In this document: piece by piece, positions 1-9,499 of the stretch
How the letters are laid out: the number at the start of each line of letters is the position of its first letter
How positions within the stretch are numbered: position 1 is the stretch's first letter
Source: Pseudazoarcus sp963975885
GTDB taxonomy: Bacteria; Pseudomonadota; Gammaproteobacteria; Burkholderiales; Rhodocyclaceae
Assembly: GCA_963975885.1 (NCBI GenBank)
Contig: CAXBIS010000003.1
Span: 154,076-218,075, forward strand
Reading direction: 5' to 3'
Length of the DNA: 64,000 nt
Program-made: the position numbers and the translations under genes
Notes under the pieces: generated by a model
Seen by the model: the letters and a program-made list of their open reading frames with translations, nothing else
Database searches by the model: none
Told to the model about the DNA's origin: nothing

Positions 1-666
1 TTTCGCACACCCTACGGCGAACCGTCCGGGCCGATCGTGTTCGGACGCCTGTGCGAGGAGCCGGTGATGTTCCTCGCGCGCCACGGCTTTGGTCACACCA
101 TCCCGCCGCACATGGTCAATTACCGCGCCAACTTGTGGGCGCTGCGCGAGGCCGGCGCGAGCGCCGTGTTGTCGGTCGCCTCGGTCGGCGGCATTCGCGC
201 CGACCTGGTTCCGGGTTCGCTGGTCGTGCCGCATCAGATCCTCGACTACACCTGGGGCCGGTCGCACACCTTCTTCGAACGCACGGACGAAGCGGTACAT
301 CACATCGATTTCACACACCCCTACGACGAGTCACTGCGTCAACGCATCCTGGCGTGCGCCCAACAGGCAGGCGAGGCCATGTTCGACGGAGCGGTCTACG
401 CCGCAACCCAGGGGCCGCGCCTGGAAACCGCTGCCGAAATCGATCGCCTGGAGCGCGACGGCGCCGACCTCGTGGGCATGACCGGGATGCCGGAAGCCGC
501 ACTCGCGCGCGAAATCGCGCTGCCGTATGCGGCGATCAACGTCGTCGCGAACTTCGGTGCCGGACGCGCCGACAGCGCAGGCGGCATCGCCTTCGAATCC
601 ATCGAGGACGTATTGCACGACGCGATGTCGCGTGTGCGCAAGGTCCTCGAGCGCATCTGCGCCTGA
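1..666 (+). CDS. S-methyl-5'-thioinosine phosphorylase (MtiP/MTAP family), 5' end cut off by window edge
   Basis: Phosphorolytic cleavage of methylthioinosine (or methylthioadenosine) in purine and methionine salvage; cytoplasmic. The frame is open from base 1 and ends in TGA, leaving 221 residues. A typical family member is about 245, so only about 25 residues are missing. Visible family marks are FGHTIPPHMVNYRAN (phosphate and substrate loop), the block GMTGMPEAALARE that corresponds to the purine-binding region, and NVVANFGAG near the end. The GMTGMPEAALARE version is what I remember of the Pseudomonas MtiP branch rather than of classic MTAP, so inosine preference is inferred. The next gene is convergent, only 14 bases away. 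An ATG at 37 is internal, because conserved sequence continues upstream of it. Confidence 0.9.
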   Translation, partial: FRTPYGEPSGPIVFGRLCEEPVMFLARHGFGHTIPPHMVNYRANLWALREAGASAVLSVASVGGIRADLVPGSLVVPHQILDYTWGRSHTFFERTDEAVHHIDFTHPYDESLRQRILACAQQAGEAMFDGAVYAATQGPRLETAAEIDRLERDGADLVGMTGMPEAALAREIALPYAAINVVANFGAGRADSAGGIAFESIEDVLHDAMSRVRKVLERICA

Positions 667-680
667 CGCGCGCGGTCGGC

Positions 681-1637
681 TCAACAGCCGGCCAGCGCCA
701 GCGCGAAGCCGTCCTCGAAGTTCTCCCAGCACGCCTGCTTGACGAAGCCTGCCTCGCCGAGCAGCGCAAACACGCCTTCGCGCGTGTATTTGTGTGCGCT
801 CTCGATCCAGATCGCCTCGCCCTCGGCCAGCGTCAGCTCAAGCTCGGCCGCGGGTATGTGCACGGTCTGTGCCCTGCGGCTGACCAGCCAGGCTTCGACG
901 CGAGCGGCGTCGGCATTCCAGTTCACGCGATAGTCGAAGGCGGACAGGTCGAAATCGCCGCCGAGTTCGCGGTTGATGCGCAGCAGCAGATTGCGATCGA
1001 AAGCCGCCGTAACACCCAGCGGATCATCGTAGGCGAGCAGCATTTCCCGCTCGGATTTGACTAGGTCGGCACCGAGCAGCACCCGATCACCGGGGCGCAT
1101 CGCGGCTCGCATGGTGCGCAGCATCGCCAACGCGCCGGAGCGATCGAAGTTGCCGATGTTCGAGCCGAGCATCAGCACCACTTTCGGCCCGGTGTCTGAC
1201 TCCAGCGCCGCCAGGCCGGCCTCGTAGCTTGCTTCGTGCCGGAACACGGCAAGGCCGGGCAGGGTGGCCAGTCGGGCATTGGCCGCATCCAGCGCAGAGG
1301 CTGAAACGTCGATCAGATGCACGTCGAGCGGCGTCGCCTGCGCGCCTCGTGCGCCGAGCAGGCGCGCAAGCTTTGCGCCATTGCCCGGGCCCAGTTCGAC
1401 GACTGAGCGCAACGGTGTACAGGCCGCCAGGATATCTGCGCCATGTCGTTCGAGCAGGGCGCTCTCGGCGCGCGTGAGCCGGTACCAGGGCAGGGTGCAG
1501 ATCGCCTCGAAGAGGGCGGAGCCGAGCGTGTCATACAGATAGCGCGAGGACAGTCGCCGAGGCGACCCTGTCAGACTCCGGCGAATGTCGTGCGCGAACG
1601 CGGCGACCTCGGAATCGGGCGGCGTTCGTGCATTCAT
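681..1637 (-). CDS. egtD: L-histidine N-alpha-methyltransferase EgtD
   Basis: SAM-dependent trimethylation of histidine to hercynine, the first step of ergothioneine synthesis. The protein has 318 residues, the usual EgtD length. The N-terminal block SSRYLYDTLGSALFEAI is typical, followed by the Rossmann SAM motif VVELGPGNGAKLARLL and the acidic strand VVLMLGSNIGNFDRSGAL. Near the C-terminus lies ESAHKYTREGVFALL, the substrate-binding region. The frame stays open for 72 more codons upstream, but the ATG at 1637 overlaps the egtB stop as ATGA, so that start is chosen. It is translated after egtB in one operon. Confidence 0.95.
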   Translation of the reverse strand: MNARTPPDSEVAAFAHDIRRSLTGSPRRLSSRYLYDTLGSALFEAICTLPWYRLTRAESALLERHGADILAACTPLRSVVELGPGNGAKLARLLGARGAQATPLDVHLIDVSASALDAANARLATLPGLAVFRHEASYEAGLAALESDTGPKVVLMLGSNIGNFDRSGALAMLRTMRAAMRPGDRVLLGADLVKSEREMLLAYDDPLGVTAAFDRNLLLRINRELGGDFDLSAFDYRVNWNADAARVEAWLVSRRAQTVHIPAAELELTLAEGEAIWIESAHKYTREGVFALLGEAGFVKQACWENFEDGFALALAGC

Positions 1638-2968
1638 CGGCCGGCTCCATCGACGCAGCGAAAGCTTGCGAATACGTACGGATAACGCGGACGGAACCAG
1701 TTTCGAAAGGACGGGCGGATCAGCTCGACCACGGTTGCCGGCGAAGCGCCCTTCATGACGTAATGCTGGCCGTCGAAGAAATCCGCCGAATACTCCGGGT
1801 ATTCGGGCATCGGCGCGAATCCGGGGAAGGGCGCGAATGGCGTCGAAGTCCATTCCCAGCCATTTCCGACCAGATCCTCGACGCCCCAGGCGCTTGCTCC
1901 GTCCGGGTGGCTGCCGGCCGGCTCGGGATCGTAACTATCGAAACCAAAGGCGCCATGACGTGCCTGCGGCGCCTCATCCCCCCAGGGAAAACGACGTTGC
2001 GGGCCGTCGGGATTTCCCAGCGCAGCCTGCTGGTATTGCGCCTCGGTAGGCAAGGTCATGTCGCGCCAACGCGCGTAGGCACTCGCCTCGGCGTGGGTGA
2101 CCCACACTGGCCAGGCAGCGGGCAACCGCACCCGGGCGAACATGGCGAGCCAAGACCAAGACTGCCCGTCGCGTTGCCAGAAATGCGGATGCTCGATGCC
2201 GTGTTCCCGCAGCCACGCCCAGTCCTCGGAGTTCCACCAGCGTTCGTCCCGATAACCGCCGGCCTCGACGAACTCCAGGTATTCGGCATTGGTGACGTTG
2301 TGACGCTGGATGCGGAAAGCGGGCACTTCCTCGGCGTGGGCCGGCAATTCGTTGTCCCACGCGAACGGCAGATCACCGCGCGCCGCTCCCAGCCGCACGC
2401 GTCCGGCCGGCACTTCGACCATCGCCTGTTCGGGCGGTGTGTCGCCGATGTTCGGCGTGTAGCCCTGCGGAGAACACTTGTCGCGGTGTGGCAGGGCATG
2501 CCACAGATACATCAGCGTCTCGTGGTGCATGGTTTCGTGCTCGAGGATGCGATGCACGACGTCGATCGGTCCATCGGGGTCGCCCAGCACCGTTTCGATT
2601 GCTGCGCGCACGCGACGGTCGGCCTCGTCGCGGAAGGCGACGACCGTTGCCCGATCGGGCCATTCGTCGGCCTCGTTGCCGCGAGCCTTCGCATCGCTCG
2701 TCGCCTCATGTGGATCGATCCCGCGCGCGAAAAGGCGTTCGAGCGCTTCGTCGATGGCCGGGCCGCCGAGCGCGTTGCGCACCAGATGCGCATGGCTGAA
2801 GGCAGGCACATGACCTTCGTAGAAGACCAGTGGATTACGCAAGGGAATCGGACGTCCGAAGTAGGCTTTGTCGGACAGTGTTGCGTAGAGCGCGTGCATG
2901 CGGCGACGGTTGTGATCGAACTGGTCGAGCAAGTCGGGGCCGATGCGAAATTTCGTGGGCGCGTTCAT
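1634..2968 (-). CDS. egtB: Hercynylcysteine sulfoxide synthase EgtB
   Basis: Non-haem iron enzyme that joins hercynine to a thiol donor (gamma-glutamylcysteine or cysteine) using oxygen. The protein has 444 residues. The N-terminal DinB-like half carries HETMHHETLMYL, which supplies the histidine iron ligands. The C-terminal FGE-sulfatase-like half contains WEWTSTPFAPFPGF and ends RPRYPYVFASFRCVDGAGR. The chosen ATG at 2968 has AGGAGG nine bases upstream; earlier in-frame ATGs at 2989 and 2977 lack a usable ribosome site. No egtC or egtE lies beside it, so it may use cysteine directly, as some proteobacterial EgtBs do, or rely on unlinked partners. OvoA is less likely because a separate EgtD is present and there is no fused methyltransferase domain. 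Confidence 0.93.
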   Translation of the reverse strand: MNAPTKFRIGPDLLDQFDHNRRRMHALYATLSDKAYFGRPIPLRNPLVFYEGHVPAFSHAHLVRNALGGPAIDEALERLFARGIDPHEATSDAKARGNEADEWPDRATVVAFRDEADRRVRAAIETVLGDPDGPIDVVHRILEHETMHHETLMYLWHALPHRDKCSPQGYTPNIGDTPPEQAMVEVPAGRVRLGAARGDLPFAWDNELPAHAEEVPAFRIQRHNVTNAEYLEFVEAGGYRDERWWNSEDWAWLREHGIEHPHFWQRDGQSWSWLAMFARVRLPAAWPVWVTHAEASAYARWRDMTLPTEAQYQQAALGNPDGPQRRFPWGDEAPQARHGAFGFDSYDPEPAGSHPDGASAWGVEDLVGNGWEWTSTPFAPFPGFAPMPEYPEYSADFFDGQHYVMKGASPATVVELIRPSFRNWFRPRYPYVFASFRCVDGAGR

Positions 2969-3110
2969 GCGGCACATCCTCCTGACCATTCCGGCCTGCG
3001 GCGACCGGCGGGTTGCGATGACTGCAACGCTACACGTGCAATGTTGCCTGTTGTGTCGCCTGTACGCCAGTTCAGGGCGCTCGCGTTCGTTTCTACCGGC
3101 TGTTCATTCC

Positions 3111-3151
3111 TTGATTAAACCGCGATAATTTGTATTATGTAAACTTACAAA
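3111..3151. promoter_or_regulatory. AT-rich promoter-like region with inverted repeat
   Basis: A clear AT island in a GC-rich setting, between the efflux-linked gene end and egtB. On the plus strand TTGATT (3111-3116) and TATTAT (3133-3138) are 16 bases apart, a good sigma-70 pair, but no convincing plus-strand gene follows. The same stretch contains TTGTA (from 3130) and TACAA (to 3150) as an inverted repeat. Read on the minus strand it is the only plausible promoter area for egtBD. The direction is unresolved. Confidence 0.35.
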
Positions 3152-3168
3152 CAACCCTGGAGTTCTTT

Positions 3169-3582
3169 TCAGCGAGAAAACTCAGAACAACGCGCATCGT
3201 ACATTTGGGCCCGCACGGAGCGTCGACGCTCCTTGAGGCGTTCGGTGGACCGCTGACGTGCCGTCGCATCGATGCTTCTCAACTGACGTCGCAAGCCTTC
3301 GCAATGGGATGCTTCGCGCTCTTCCGTGCGCTCGATCGGAACGACCGACGAAGCGGAATCCTCCGGCGGACGCGCCGACCGCCGGTTCGACGGTATGGGG
3401 CCGGCTTCGATGACCGACAAACGATTCTCTATCTGTCGCTGCTGGGATGCGTCAGCGCACGGGCGGCTCTGATACGAGGTACCTGACGGCCCATCGCAAC
3501 GATAGACCTGAGCGTCTGCACTCACCGGTGCGAAGACAAACGACCAGATCAGCAGCATTCGTGTGGCGCCCTCGGACTTCAT
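3169..3582 (-). CDS. Small secreted DUF4124-like protein
   Basis: 137 residues: signal peptide (MLLIWSFVFAPVSADA) then VYRCDGPSGTSYQSRPC, the pattern of DUF4124 domains. The rest is charged and probably helical, with SIDATARQRSTERLKERR near the end. The start at 3582 is preferred because GAGGA lies eight bases upstream. An alternative ATG at 3597 overlaps the stop of the efflux lipoprotein gene as ATGA, so translational coupling is also possible. It is the last gene of the RND operon. Its function is unknown; a periplasmic role linked to the pump or the envelope is only a guess. Confidence 0.7.
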   Translation of the reverse strand: MKSEGATRMLLIWSFVFAPVSADAQVYRCDGPSGTSYQSRPCADASQQRQIENRLSVIEAGPIPSNRRSARPPEDSASSVVPIERTEEREASHCEGLRRQLRSIDATARQRSTERLKERRRSVRAQMYDARCSEFSR

Positions 3583-3593
3583 CGCGGAAATCC

Positions 3594-4991
3594 TCATTTT
3601 TCGAGCACGCCGCCCCCAAGCGCGACGTAGAGATCCACAAGGCTTTGCATCTGCGCGCGCTTGGCCTGTATGAACGCCTGCTCTGCGTCGAACAGACTGC
3701 GCTCGGCATCGAGCACCTCGATGTAACCAACCACCCCTTCGCGGTAGCGTTTGCGCGCCAGTTCAACGACCCGGATCAGCGTCGCGCGGTTGCGTGCCTG
3801 TGCGGCAACTTGCTCGGTGAGGTGACGCCTTCCGGAGAGCGCATCGGATACTTCACGGAATGCCGTGCGGATGGCTTGTTCGTACTCGGCGACGGCGATG
3901 TTCTCACGCGTCTGCGCGACGTTCAGGTTGGCGCGATTGCGACCATGATCGAACAACGGCAGACTCACGGAAGGTCCGATACGCCAGGTTTCGTTACCAC
4001 TATTGACGAGATTGTTCAGCTTGTCGGATGCATAGCCGAGGCTGCCGGTCAGAGATATTCTCGGGAAGAACGCCGCGCGTGCGACGCCGATGTTGGCGCG
4101 AGCCACGCGTAGTCGTTCTTCTGCCGCGAGAATGTCGGGTCGTGCCTCGAGCAGGCTGGAAGGCAGCCCCACTTCCAGCAGCGACGGCTTCGCTTGCTCC
4201 CCGAGCGGCAGTGCGGCCGGCAGCGCCGCGCCGACCGACGTCCCGGTCAGCAAGGCCAGCAGATTCTCGTTCTGCGCACGCGCCAGCCGGATACCGGCGA
4301 GTTGCGTTTCGGCCTGTGTCAGCAGAGCTTCCGCCTGGTTGTAGTCCAGCGCCGAAGTGATCCCCGCGTCGAGGCGAACCCGTGCAATGCGCAGCCCTTC
4401 GCGCCGGCTGCGCACGGTCGCCTCGGCCAGCTCGATGCGCTCGGCCGCTTCCCGCAGGCCCAGATAGGCGGTCGCCACATCGCGTATCAGTGACAGCCTG
4501 AACGCTCGCTGTGCCTCGATGCTGGCAAAGAACTGCGCGCGTGCGGCATCGGACAGGCTGCGCACCCTGCCCCAGAAGTCGAGCTCGAAGGCCGATACGG
4601 CTACGCCCACGGAGTACGTTTCCGAGACGCCCGCACTTGTGCCCGGAACGCTTCCTGTCGCAAAGCGGCCCCGCGCGGCTTCGGCACCGAGCGACAGCGT
4701 TGGCAGGCGATCGGCGGTCTGAATCCGGTACAGGCCGCGTGCTTCCTCGATTCGCAGGACTGCAACGCGCAGATCGCGGTTGTGTTCGAAGGCCTGGCCG
4801 ATCAACTCACGCAGTCGTGGGTCCGCGAAAAAGTCGGCCCAGCCCAGGCGTGCGGCCGCCTGGGCGTGCGGCGAACGGTCCGGCACATCGCGGTAGCTTG
4901 TTGCTAGATCCACGTCGGGTCGTTGATGGATCGGCGCGAGGCTGCAGCCGCCGAGCAGCACAAACAGGACCAGGGGCAGGACTCTAGCCAT
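3594..4991 (-). CDS. RND efflux outer-membrane channel lipoprotein (OprM/NodT family)
   Basis: Trimeric outer-membrane exit duct of the tripartite efflux pump encoded upstream. The protein has 465 residues, usual for the family. The N-terminus MARVLPLVLFVLLGGCS is a lipoprotein signal with the lipidated Cys in LGGCS. Two outer-membrane-efflux repeats follow, including LDYNQAEALLTQAETQLA and FFPRISLTGSLGYAS. The frame is open further upstream, but the ATG at 4991 gives the correct signal peptide and overlaps the pump gene stop by eight bases, as expected within one operon. Confidence 0.93.
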   Translation of the reverse strand: MARVLPLVLFVLLGGCSLAPIHQRPDVDLATSYRDVPDRSPHAQAAARLGWADFFADPRLRELIGQAFEHNRDLRVAVLRIEEARGLYRIQTADRLPTLSLGAEAARGRFATGSVPGTSAGVSETYSVGVAVSAFELDFWGRVRSLSDAARAQFFASIEAQRAFRLSLIRDVATAYLGLREAAERIELAEATVRSRREGLRIARVRLDAGITSALDYNQAEALLTQAETQLAGIRLARAQNENLLALLTGTSVGAALPAALPLGEQAKPSLLEVGLPSSLLEARPDILAAEERLRVARANIGVARAAFFPRISLTGSLGYASDKLNNLVNSGNETWRIGPSVSLPLFDHGRNRANLNVAQTRENIAVAEYEQAIRTAFREVSDALSGRRHLTEQVAAQARNRATLIRVVELARKRYREGVVGYIEVLDAERSLFDAEQAFIQAKRAQMQSLVDLYVALGGGVLEK

Positions 4992-7900
4992 GTGGCGCTC
5001 CCCTGCCCTGCGGTGCTTCGCTGTCTTCGCGCGGCGGATTCGAGCGTCCAAGCCAGCGCCGAACCGCGAGATAGAACAGCGGCGTGAAGAAAACACCCAG
5101 TAGCGTGGCGGTCAGCATGCCGCCCATCACGCCGGTACCCACTGCGATGCGGCTGGCGGCGCCCGGCCCGCTGGCGACGACCAGTGGCAGCATGCCCAGG
5201 ACGAAGGTCAGCGACGTCATCAGGATGGGGCGCAGTCGCAGCTTGACCGCGTCGAGGATGGCCGGCATCAGATGTGCCCCGCGGGCCTCTTCGTCACGCG
5301 CGAACTCGACGATCAGGATCGCGTTCTTCGCGGACAGGCCAATCACCGTGACCAAGCCGACATTGAAATAGACATCCGCCGGCAGGCCGCGTGACATCGA
5401 GAACAGCACCGCACCGAGCACGCCCAACGGCACCACCAGCATTACCGCGAGCGGAATCGTCCAGCTCTCGTAAAGGGCGGCCAGCACGAGCAGCACGACG
5501 AGGATCGACAAGGCCATCAGCGCGCCAATCTGGCCTGAGGACTGTTTTTCCTCGAAGGACAACCCGGTCCACTCGAATCCGAAGCCCTCCGGCAGATCGG
5601 CCGCGAGGCGCTCCATCTCGGCCATGGCCTCGCCGGAGGAGCGACCCGGGGCCGCGCTGCCCGAGATGGTGGCAGCGGGATAGCCGTTGTAGCGCTGCAA
5701 TTGCGGTGCGCCGGCCGACCACTCGACCTTCGTGAACGCGCCGAACGGCACGTTTTCCCCCTGCTGGTTGCGCACCGTCAGGTCGAGCACGTTCTCGGGG
5801 GTCATGCGGTGCCGGGCATCGGCCTGCAGCAGCACGCGATGGATGCGCCCCTCTCGGCTGAAATCATTCGCGTAGGCGCTGCCGAAGGTGATGCCCAATG
5901 TAGTGTTGATGTCGCTGATCGAGAGTCCGAGCGCCCGTGCCTTGATGCGATCGATGTCCACCTTCAGCCGCGGCGCGTTTTCCTCACCTTCCGGGCGCAC
6001 ACCGGCCAGCACCTCGCTGCCGGCCGCCGCCGAAAGGAGACGGTCGCGCTGCTCGAGCAAGGCCGTGCGCCCGGCGCCGCTGCGGTCCTGCAGTTTGAAA
6101 GTGAAGCCGCCGGCGAGGCCCAACGAGGGAATCGACGGCGGCGTGAGCACGAAGACGCTCGCCTCCTTGAGCGCGGACAGCGCGCCCATCGCGCGTTGCA
6201 CCAGGCTCTGCGCACTGTTTTCCGAGCCCGGTCGCTGCTCCCACGGCACCAGCGTGACAAAGGCCATCGCGTGAGCTTGCCCCTGCCCGAAGAAACTGAA
6301 GCCATGGGCGAACACCACGTCACTGACCAGCGAGTCGTCGGCGAAATAGGCCTTGACCCGGTCGACCGCCTGTTCGGTGCGGTCCGCGGTCGACCCTGGC
6401 GGCCCCTGCAACGCCACCAGCAGCGAGCCCTGGTCCTCGGACGGCACGAAACTGCCCGGCAAACGCTCGAGCAGCGTCACGCCAAGACCCGCCATCACGA
6501 CAAACAGTGCAAGAAAACGCAAGGGCCGCAGCAGCAGCGCTGCGACGCCGCCCCCGTAACGCTGGGTCACGCGCTCGAGCCAGCGGTTGAACGACGCGAA
6601 AACGCGCTTGCCCAACGGCACTCTGCTCCCGCCGTCCGGTGGGGGGCGCAGCAGCGCTGCGCACAGGGCGGGGGTGAGCGACAGCGCAAGCACGGTCGAG
6701 ATGGCCACGGAAATGGTCAGCGTGACCGAAAACTGCCGGTAGATCGCACCGGTCGATCCCGGGAAGAAGGCCATCGGCAGGAAGACCGCGATCAGCACCA
6801 GCGTGGTGCCGATGATCGGCGAAGTCACCTGCCCCATCGCCTTTACGGTGGCATCCAGGGGGCCGAGCCCCTCCTCGTCCATGATGCGCTCTACGTTCTC
6901 GACAACGACAATCGCGTCGTCGACCAGCGTACCGATGGCCAGGATCATCGCGAACAGGGTCAGCAGGTTGATCGAAAAGCCGAACAGCCACAGCCCCATG
7001 CAGGCGCCCGCCAACGCGATTGGAACCACCGTGGTGGGAATGATCGTCGCACGCCAGCTCTGCAGGAACAGGAACATCACGAGGAAGATCAGCACCATTG
7101 CGATCGCCAGCGTCTCCAGCACTTCCTTGATGGATGCACTGATGAACGGCGTCGTGTCGTATGGAATGACCCAACCGATGTCCTCGGGGAAGCTGCGTTC
7201 GAGCACAGCCATGCGGTCCCTGACAGCCTGCGAGACCGAGAGCGCGTTGGCGCCCGGCGACAACTGCACGGCCAGGCCGGCAGCCGGTCGGCCGTTGATC
7301 TCCAGCCGTGACAGGTAGTTCTCGGCGCCCAGTTCGACCCGTGCCACGTCGCGCAGCCGGATCGAGGAACCGTCGGCCGTGGCGCGCAGGATGATGGCCT
7401 CGAACTGCTCGGGCGTGTTGAAGCGCCCGGCGGTCTCGAGGGTGGCGTTGATCTCGATATCGTCCGTCTTGGGCAGGTCGCCCAGCGCCCCACCGGCCGG
7501 CTGGCTGTTCTGCTCGCGCACGGCGGCCATCACGTCCGCAGCGGACAGCCCGAGACTGGCAAGGCGGTCGGGGTCCAGCCAGATGCGCATCGCGTACTCG
7601 GTGGAAAACTCCTGGATGTCGCCCACGCCCGCTACCCGCCGAAGTTCATCGACGACGTGGGTGGAGGCGAAATTGCCCAGTTCGAGCGAATCCGTCGTGC
7701 CCGTACGCGAGGTCATCGCCACGATCATCAGGAAGTTGGACGAGGCCTGCTCAACACGGATCCCCTGGCGTCGAACCTCTTCCGGCAGGCGCTGCTCGAC
7801 CCGGCTGAGACGGTTCTGCACCTCCATCTGGGCCGCCTCGAGGTCGGTGCCGGCCGTGAAGGTGAGCTGGAGCGACGCGCTACCGTTGGAGCGGCTGGTC

Positions 7901-8142
7901 GACTGCATGTAGAGGAAGCCGTCGACGCCGTTGAGTTCCTGCTCGATGACCTGTGTGACGTTGGTCTCGAGCACCGAGGCGTCCGCCCCCGGGTAATTGA
8001 CCGTGATCGTCAGTGACGGCGGCGCGATGGTGGGGTACTGCTCGACCGGGAGTGCTCGCAGGGCAAGCAGCCCGCCGATGGCGATGATCAGGGCGATCAC
8101 CCATGCGAAAACCGGCCGGGTGATGAAGAACTGCGCGTTCAT
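4984..8142 (-). CDS. RND multidrug efflux inner-membrane pump (HAE1/AcrB-MexB family)
   Basis: Proton-driven drug exporter with 1052 residues, full length for the HAE1 family. It begins MNAQFFITRPVFAWVIALI, the standard amphipathic start and first membrane helix. The transmembrane proton-relay helix carries GTLVDDAIVVVENVER with the paired aspartates, and the family block FFPGSTGAIYRQFSVTL follows. The last helices include NVGLVTVIGLSAKNAILIVE. The start overlaps the adaptor gene stop by four bases. The substrate range cannot be read from the sequence. Confidence 0.97.
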   Translation of the reverse strand: MNAQFFITRPVFAWVIALIIAIGGLLALRALPVEQYPTIAPPSLTITVNYPGADASVLETNVTQVIEQELNGVDGFLYMQSTSRSNGSASLQLTFTAGTDLEAAQMEVQNRLSRVEQRLPEEVRRQGIRVEQASSNFLMIVAMTSRTGTTDSLELGNFASTHVVDELRRVAGVGDIQEFSTEYAMRIWLDPDRLASLGLSAADVMAAVREQNSQPAGGALGDLPKTDDIEINATLETAGRFNTPEQFEAIILRATADGSSIRLRDVARVELGAENYLSRLEINGRPAAGLAVQLSPGANALSVSQAVRDRMAVLERSFPEDIGWVIPYDTTPFISASIKEVLETLAIAMVLIFLVMFLFLQSWRATIIPTTVVPIALAGACMGLWLFGFSINLLTLFAMILAIGTLVDDAIVVVENVERIMDEEGLGPLDATVKAMGQVTSPIIGTTLVLIAVFLPMAFFPGSTGAIYRQFSVTLTISVAISTVLALSLTPALCAALLRPPPDGGSRVPLGKRVFASFNRWLERVTQRYGGGVAALLLRPLRFLALFVVMAGLGVTLLERLPGSFVPSEDQGSLLVALQGPPGSTADRTEQAVDRVKAYFADDSLVSDVVFAHGFSFFGQGQAHAMAFVTLVPWEQRPGSENSAQSLVQRAMGALSALKEASVFVLTPPSIPSLGLAGGFTFKLQDRSGAGRTALLEQRDRLLSAAAGSEVLAGVRPEGEENAPRLKVDIDRIKARALGLSISDINTTLGITFGSAYANDFSREGRIHRVLLQADARHRMTPENVLDLTVRNQQGENVPFGAFTKVEWSAGAPQLQRYNGYPAATISGSAAPGRSSGEAMAEMERLAADLPEGFGFEWTGLSFEEKQSSGQIGALMALSILVVLLVLAALYESWTIPLAVMLVVPLGVLGAVLFSMSRGLPADVYFNVGLVTVIGLSAKNAILIVEFARDEEARGAHLMPAILDAVKLRLRPILMTSLTFVLGMLPLVVASGPGAASRIAVGTGVMGGMLTATLLGVFFTPLFYLAVRRWLGRSNPPREDSEAPQGRGAPHG

Positions 8143-9326
8143 CTTGCGGCGCCGTGGCCGGTCTTGTCCCCGGCCGGCGCGTCACCGGCTTTTGCGGACG
8201 CCACGCGTACCTTCTGGCCATGACGCAGCTTCTGCAGTCCGTCAACCACCAGGCGATCGCCCTTCTTCAGGCCGCCGGTTACCACCCACAGGCCCTCGCG
8301 CTGATCGCCGACCTCGATTTCGCGCACCGCGAGCGTGTCATCACCATCGACGAGCATCACGGTGGCGCCCTGCTCGGTCATGATCACCGCGCGTTGCGGA
8401 ATGGTCACGCCGTCCGGGCGCACACCGGCCTCGATGCTGGCGTTGACGAACTGCCCAGGCAACAGCATGCGGTCCGGATTGGGGAATTCGGCACGCAGCG
8501 CGACCGTGCCGGTGGTCTGGTCGATGGTCATCGCGAAGAAGTCCAGCTTGCCGGCCTGGGGATAGACGCTGCCATCCTCGAGCGTGAGATGCACCGGTAC
8601 GCCCACGCCGCGTTCGGTTGGCCACTCCAGTGCGCCCGAGACCACCTGCGAACGGATGGACAACAGGTCGGAGCTCGACTGCGAAAAATTGACGTACACG
8701 GGATCGAACTGTTCGACCGTCGTCAGCAGGGTGCCGTTGGCCGCGCTGACCAGGGCCCCCTCGCTGACCTGCGCGCGTCCGGCGCGTCCGGCGATCGGCG
8801 ACCGGATCATCGTGTAGTCGAGATCGAGGCGGGCCGACTCGAGCTGCGCCTGCGCCTGAGAAACATCGGCCTGCGCGGTGCGCAGTCGCGCGAGCGCCGC
8901 GTCGTATTCCTGCTGGCTGATGGCCTGCTCGGCCACCAGGCCTTCGTAGCGCGCGACATCCTGCGCAGCATTGGCCTTGGTCGCCTCGGCCCGGTCGAGG
9001 GCAGCCTTCACCGCGTTCAGATGGGCCTGCTTCTCGCGCGGATCGATCGAGAACAGCTCGGCGCCGGCCTCGACGTCGCTGCCCTCGCGATAGAGACGAC
9101 GCTCGATGATGCCGTCGACCCGGGCACGGATCTCGGCCGTGCGCACCGCTTGCACCCGTCCGGGTAGATGAACGACGTTGTGCACCGGCTTCGTCTCGAT
9201 GACGAGCACTTCGACGTCCGGCAAAGGTGCAGATCCCTTGCCCGGTGCCGCCGTTTCATTACCGCATGCACTCGCCATCAGGGCTGCCGCAGCCAGAACG
9301 GCCCAGATACGGAATCGACGTTTCAT
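8139..9326 (-). CDS. RND efflux periplasmic adaptor (membrane fusion protein, AcrA/MexA family)
   Basis: Links the pump to the outer-membrane channel. The protein has 395 residues with signal peptide MKRRFRIWAVLAAAALMASAC; the Cys followed by GNE suggests lipid anchoring. The barrel-sandwich hybrid domain begins at VVHLPGRVQAVRTAEIRARV. A helical hairpin follows (EATKANAAQDVARYEGLV) and then the second lipoyl half (MIRSPIAGRAGRAQVSEG). First gene of the efflux operon. No TetR or MarR regulator lies next to it, unlike many acrAB or mexAB loci, so control is either remote or absent. Confidence 0.95.
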   Translation of the reverse strand: MKRRFRIWAVLAAAALMASACGNETAAPGKGSAPLPDVEVLVIETKPVHNVVHLPGRVQAVRTAEIRARVDGIIERRLYREGSDVEAGAELFSIDPREKQAHLNAVKAALDRAEATKANAAQDVARYEGLVAEQAISQQEYDAALARLRTAQADVSQAQAQLESARLDLDYTMIRSPIAGRAGRAQVSEGALVSAANGTLLTTVEQFDPVYVNFSQSSSDLLSIRSQVVSGALEWPTERGVGVPVHLTLEDGSVYPQAGKLDFFAMTIDQTTGTVALRAEFPNPDRMLLPGQFVNASIEAGVRPDGVTIPQRAVIMTEQGATVMLVDGDDTLAVREIEVGDQREGLWVVTGGLKKGDRLVVDGLQKLRHGQKVRVASAKAGDAPAGDKTGHGAAR

Positions 9327-9499
9327 TCGAATTGCTCTCGTCGGAGGTCGGATTGCGCGGCCACCGCGATCCGCATACCGGGCAACGGAACGCCGATGAT
9401 GTACGCATCGCCCGCCCGCAATCGGAGGACGATGCTCTCTTTTCTCATCAAATCACGCGAGGATCAATAGTGATCTGTCGTAGAAGTGCGACGCCACCC

